This document shows positions 53,473 to 55,144 of a stretch of DNA of 55,144 nucleotides, piece after piece. How positions within the stretch are numbered: position 1 is the stretch's first letter; each line of letters starts with the position of its first letter. A program made the position numbers and the translations under genes. Origin of the DNA: JAZKJD01 sp040384585 (GTDB lineage Bacteria; Pseudomonadota; Gammaproteobacteria; Diplorickettsiales; Diplorickettsiaceae); assembly GCA_040384585.1 (NCBI GenBank), contig JAZKJD010000006.1:1-55144 (forward strand). Direction: 5' to 3'. The notes under the pieces are model-generated. The model saw nothing but the letters and a program-made list of their open reading frames with translations, did not search any database and was not told the DNA's origin.

Positions 53473-53557
53473 CTAGGTTCTGTTAGCGGGATAGACTTTC
53501 TTTTGCCAGCTTATGCCACAAAAAGAAAGTCTATTCCGTGCCACTTACTATTTCTAT
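53473..53557 (-). repeat. Hairpin repeat family R, copy d
   Basis: GGGATAGACTTTCTTTT and AAAAAGAAAGTCTATTCC form a long stem around GCCAGCTTATGCCAC (reverse complement GTGGCATAAGCTGGC). It lies upstream of yajC. Confidence 0.75.
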
Positions 53558-53689
53558 TAATCATGTCGAAAGTACAATAAAGTAATTACAAACTCTTAAA
53601 TAATATTGAGAATAAAGCCATAGTTAATAACGTTTAATCCGCTATAAAATCTTCTACTCAATGCATTTAAATAATTATGGAGAATAAAA

Positions 53690-53983
53690 ATGTATAGTAT
53701 GCTAGAAATATTATGCCCTTGTGTTAAAGCACAATCTCAAGTAAGAACAGCCGATCCTACTTTAGCACTTCGCGAGGTTAAATCAGCAAAAGCAGAAAAT
53801 TATGGTGCTATCAATACCTCTGCTGTTGATAGCGCATCAAGTAAGCAAGCTAAAACTGAGGTAAGCAGAATGGTTATAAACGGTAAAAAGTATTTTTTCA
53901 CTATCCCAGATCAGGAAGAAGCAAGAAAAGGCGTAGCAGCATCATTTTTTGAAGAGGTACACAATTACAATCATTACTGTTAA
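53690..53983 (+). CDS. Small hypothetical protein between yajC and queA
   Basis: 97 aa with GGAGAATAAAA before ATG. It has a cysteine-pair start (MLEILCPCVKAQ), a Ser/Ala/Lys-rich middle and an end FFEEVHNYNHYC. There is no signal peptide or membrane segment. The CPC near the N-terminus could be lipid-modified or bind metal; neither is shown. It faces against the surrounding genes and interrupts the usual queA-tgt-yajC-secDF run. Unknown; possibly a late arrival. Confidence 0.6.
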   Translation: MYSMLEILCPCVKAQSQVRTADPTLALREVKSAKAENYGAINTSAVDSASSKQAKTEVSRMVINGKKYFFTIPDQEEARKGVAASFFEEVHNYNHYC

Positions 53984-54015
53984 AAATATGTCTTTTCAGG
54001 AAAACAATTACTTTT

Positions 54016-55071
54016 TTATTCACTTACGCTTATCCACATAGCATCGCCGTAACTAAAGAAACGGTAGCGGTGGGTAAGCGCTTGCTGATAAGCTTGTATG
54101 GTATTTTTATAACCTGCAAAGGCAGAAACTAACATTAATAAGGTTGATTGTGGTAAATGAAAATTAGTGACTAAGGCATCGACAGAATGAAATAAAAATC
54201 CCGGAGAAATAAAAAGACGTGTTTCCCCTTGGTATGGCTTGATTTTTCCACTGATTGCTGCTGTTTCTAAAGCTCTAGCCACGGTCGTCCCAACGGCGAT
54301 AACTCGTTTATGATTTCTCTTTGTTTCTTTTATTTTTTCACAAACAAAAGAAGAAACTGCCACCGTTTCAGCATGCATACGATGATCTTCAATATGTTCG
54401 GTTCGAATAGGCTGGAAAGTTCCAGCGCCTACATGTAAGGTGATAAATGCGATATCGATACCTTTTTCCTCTAGTTGGCGTAAGAGTAATCGATCAAAAT
54501 GTAGCCCGGCAGTCGGTGCGGCAATAGCCCCTGGAGTACGTGCAAAAATAGTTTGATATCGTTCGCGATCCAAATCTTCGTCAGATCGTTGTAAATAGGG
54601 TGGCAAAGGAATATGACCTATCTCGTTAAGCAGATCTAAGACTTCATGAACTTCATCTAAAAAATCTAATTCAAATAAATTTTCAACCCTAGCTACTATC
54701 TCAAGTCTTATTCCGTTTTCTAATTGTAACTGTGTACCTAATTTTAATGATTTGCTTGATTTCAAGTGAGCTAGAATGCGATTCCCTTCTAAAATACGCT
54801 CAACTAAAACCTCAACCTTTCCTCCTGTTAACTTATGTGCAAACAATCGAGCAGGAATGACTTTTGTATCATTTAAAATTAAAAGATCGCCTGGATTCAT
54901 TAGATGCAAAATATCTTTAAAGATTTTATGCTGGATATTTCCTGTTTTTTTATCCAAACAAAGTAAACGACTACTAGTACGCTGAACAGGAGGATGGAGA
55001 GCTATCAATTCTGGCGGTAACTCATAGAAAAAATCCGCAAGTGAGTAAGTATGAAAAAGAATATCTGTCAT
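54016..55071 (-). CDS. queA: S-adenosylmethionine:tRNA ribosyltransferase-isomerase
   Basis: Adds the epoxycyclopentane precursor of queuosine to tRNA using SAM. 351 aa. Family blocks are FFYELPPELIALHPP, the NDTKVIPARLFAHK region, TPGAIAAPTAGLHFDRLLL, HVGAGTFQPI and TNFHLPQSTLLMLVSAFAG. It works with tgt (47286-48440) in queuosine synthesis. Confidence 0.96.
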   Translation of the reverse strand: MTDILFHTYSLADFFYELPPELIALHPPVQRTSSRLLCLDKKTGNIQHKIFKDILHLMNPGDLLILNDTKVIPARLFAHKLTGGKVEVLVERILEGNRILAHLKSSKSLKLGTQLQLENGIRLEIVARVENLFELDFLDEVHEVLDLLNEIGHIPLPPYLQRSDEDLDRERYQTIFARTPGAIAAPTAGLHFDRLLLRQLEEKGIDIAFITLHVGAGTFQPIRTEHIEDHRMHAETVAVSSFVCEKIKETKRNHKRVIAVGTTVARALETAAISGKIKPYQGETRLFISPGFLFHSVDALVTNFHLPQSTLLMLVSAFAGYKNTIQAYQQALTHRYRFFSYGDAMWISVSE

Positions 55072-55084
55072 ATCTGATGGAGTT

Positions 55085-55128
55085 AAAAAGAAAACCCCCG
55101 GGCGAAGGTAATCGAACGGGGGTTGTGA
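55085..55128 (-). terminator. Rho-independent terminator upstream of queA
   Basis: On the minus strand AACCCCCG and CGGGGGTT pair around TTCGATTACCTTCGCC, followed by TTTTCTTTTT. It would end a transcript entering from beyond the right edge, just before queA. Confidence 0.7.
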
Positions 55129-55144
55129 ATAAAGGAGCCTGGCG

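Overview
This window comes from a small AT-rich gammaproteobacterial genome. The gene content and order (clpP-clpX-lon-hupB, rplM-rpsI-petABC-sspA-sspB, yajC-secD-secF, trmJ next to suhB) and many decayed repeats point to the order Legionellales, most likely Coxiellaceae of the Rickettsiella/Diplorickettsia type. The species is an inference from gene style; no database search was possible. No phage, CRISPR array or rRNA operon is present.

Layout. 1-4600: end of an unknown gene, malate dehydrogenase, a ppiD-cysQ pair, two tRNAs and hupB, with two inverted copies of a dispersed repeat. 4700-10870: the protein quality-control block lon, clpX, clpP, tig, then tRNA-Leu. 10900-18540: hemB divergent from rplM-rpsI-petABC-sspA-sspB, a retropepsin-like protease gene, rimK and a truncated rarA. 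18614-22051: a fused LplT-Aas lysophospholipid transporter/acyltransferase/acyl-ACP ligase. 22365-25260: four tRNAs (Pro, Arg, His, Lys), then a decayed island with two integrase scraps, IS3 and IS630 remnants, a fold-back element, an intact-looking RelBE-type toxin-antitoxin pair and a helicase fragment, ending near a CAT tRNA. 25282-30806: a Csu-type chaperone-usher pilus operon with three pilin-like SCPU genes, chaperone, usher and a short tip-like subunit. 30976-41018: ygfZ, a secreted unknown, an MFS transporter, arnT-arnC-arnD (lipid A aminoarabinose), elbB-trmB, an unknown and hemW. 41340-46684: an inverse-autotransporter-like outer-membrane protein with a beta-helical passenger, an orphan pilin-like gene, a VanX-like dipeptidase, and a histidine-phosphatase/KdsB-like pair. 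46904-55144: a DUF1328 membrane peptide, tgt-trmJ, suhB, secF-secD-yajC, a small unknown and queA.

Functional themes. SspB, ClpX and ClpP form one degradation route, with Lon and trigger factor beside it. Surface remodelling is strong: pilus, outer-membrane adhesin-like protein, aminoarabinose transfer, Kdo-type sugar activation, lysophospholipid recycling. PetABC supplies the bc1 complex. Queuosine genes tgt and queA are both present but separated from their usual adjacency.

The most unusual signal is not a gene. Four fold-back elements (about 145-150 bp) with four different terminal inverted repeats are all bounded by TA, and all carry a related 24-25 nt core at the palindrome centre. A half copy breaks at that core. 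A second family of hairpins shares a GTGGCGTAAGCCAGC-like loop. Other points to check are a probable CTG start for cysQ, a PpiD without its parvulin domain, an acidic insert in ribosomal protein S9, and a G9 tract at the start of a pilin gene.
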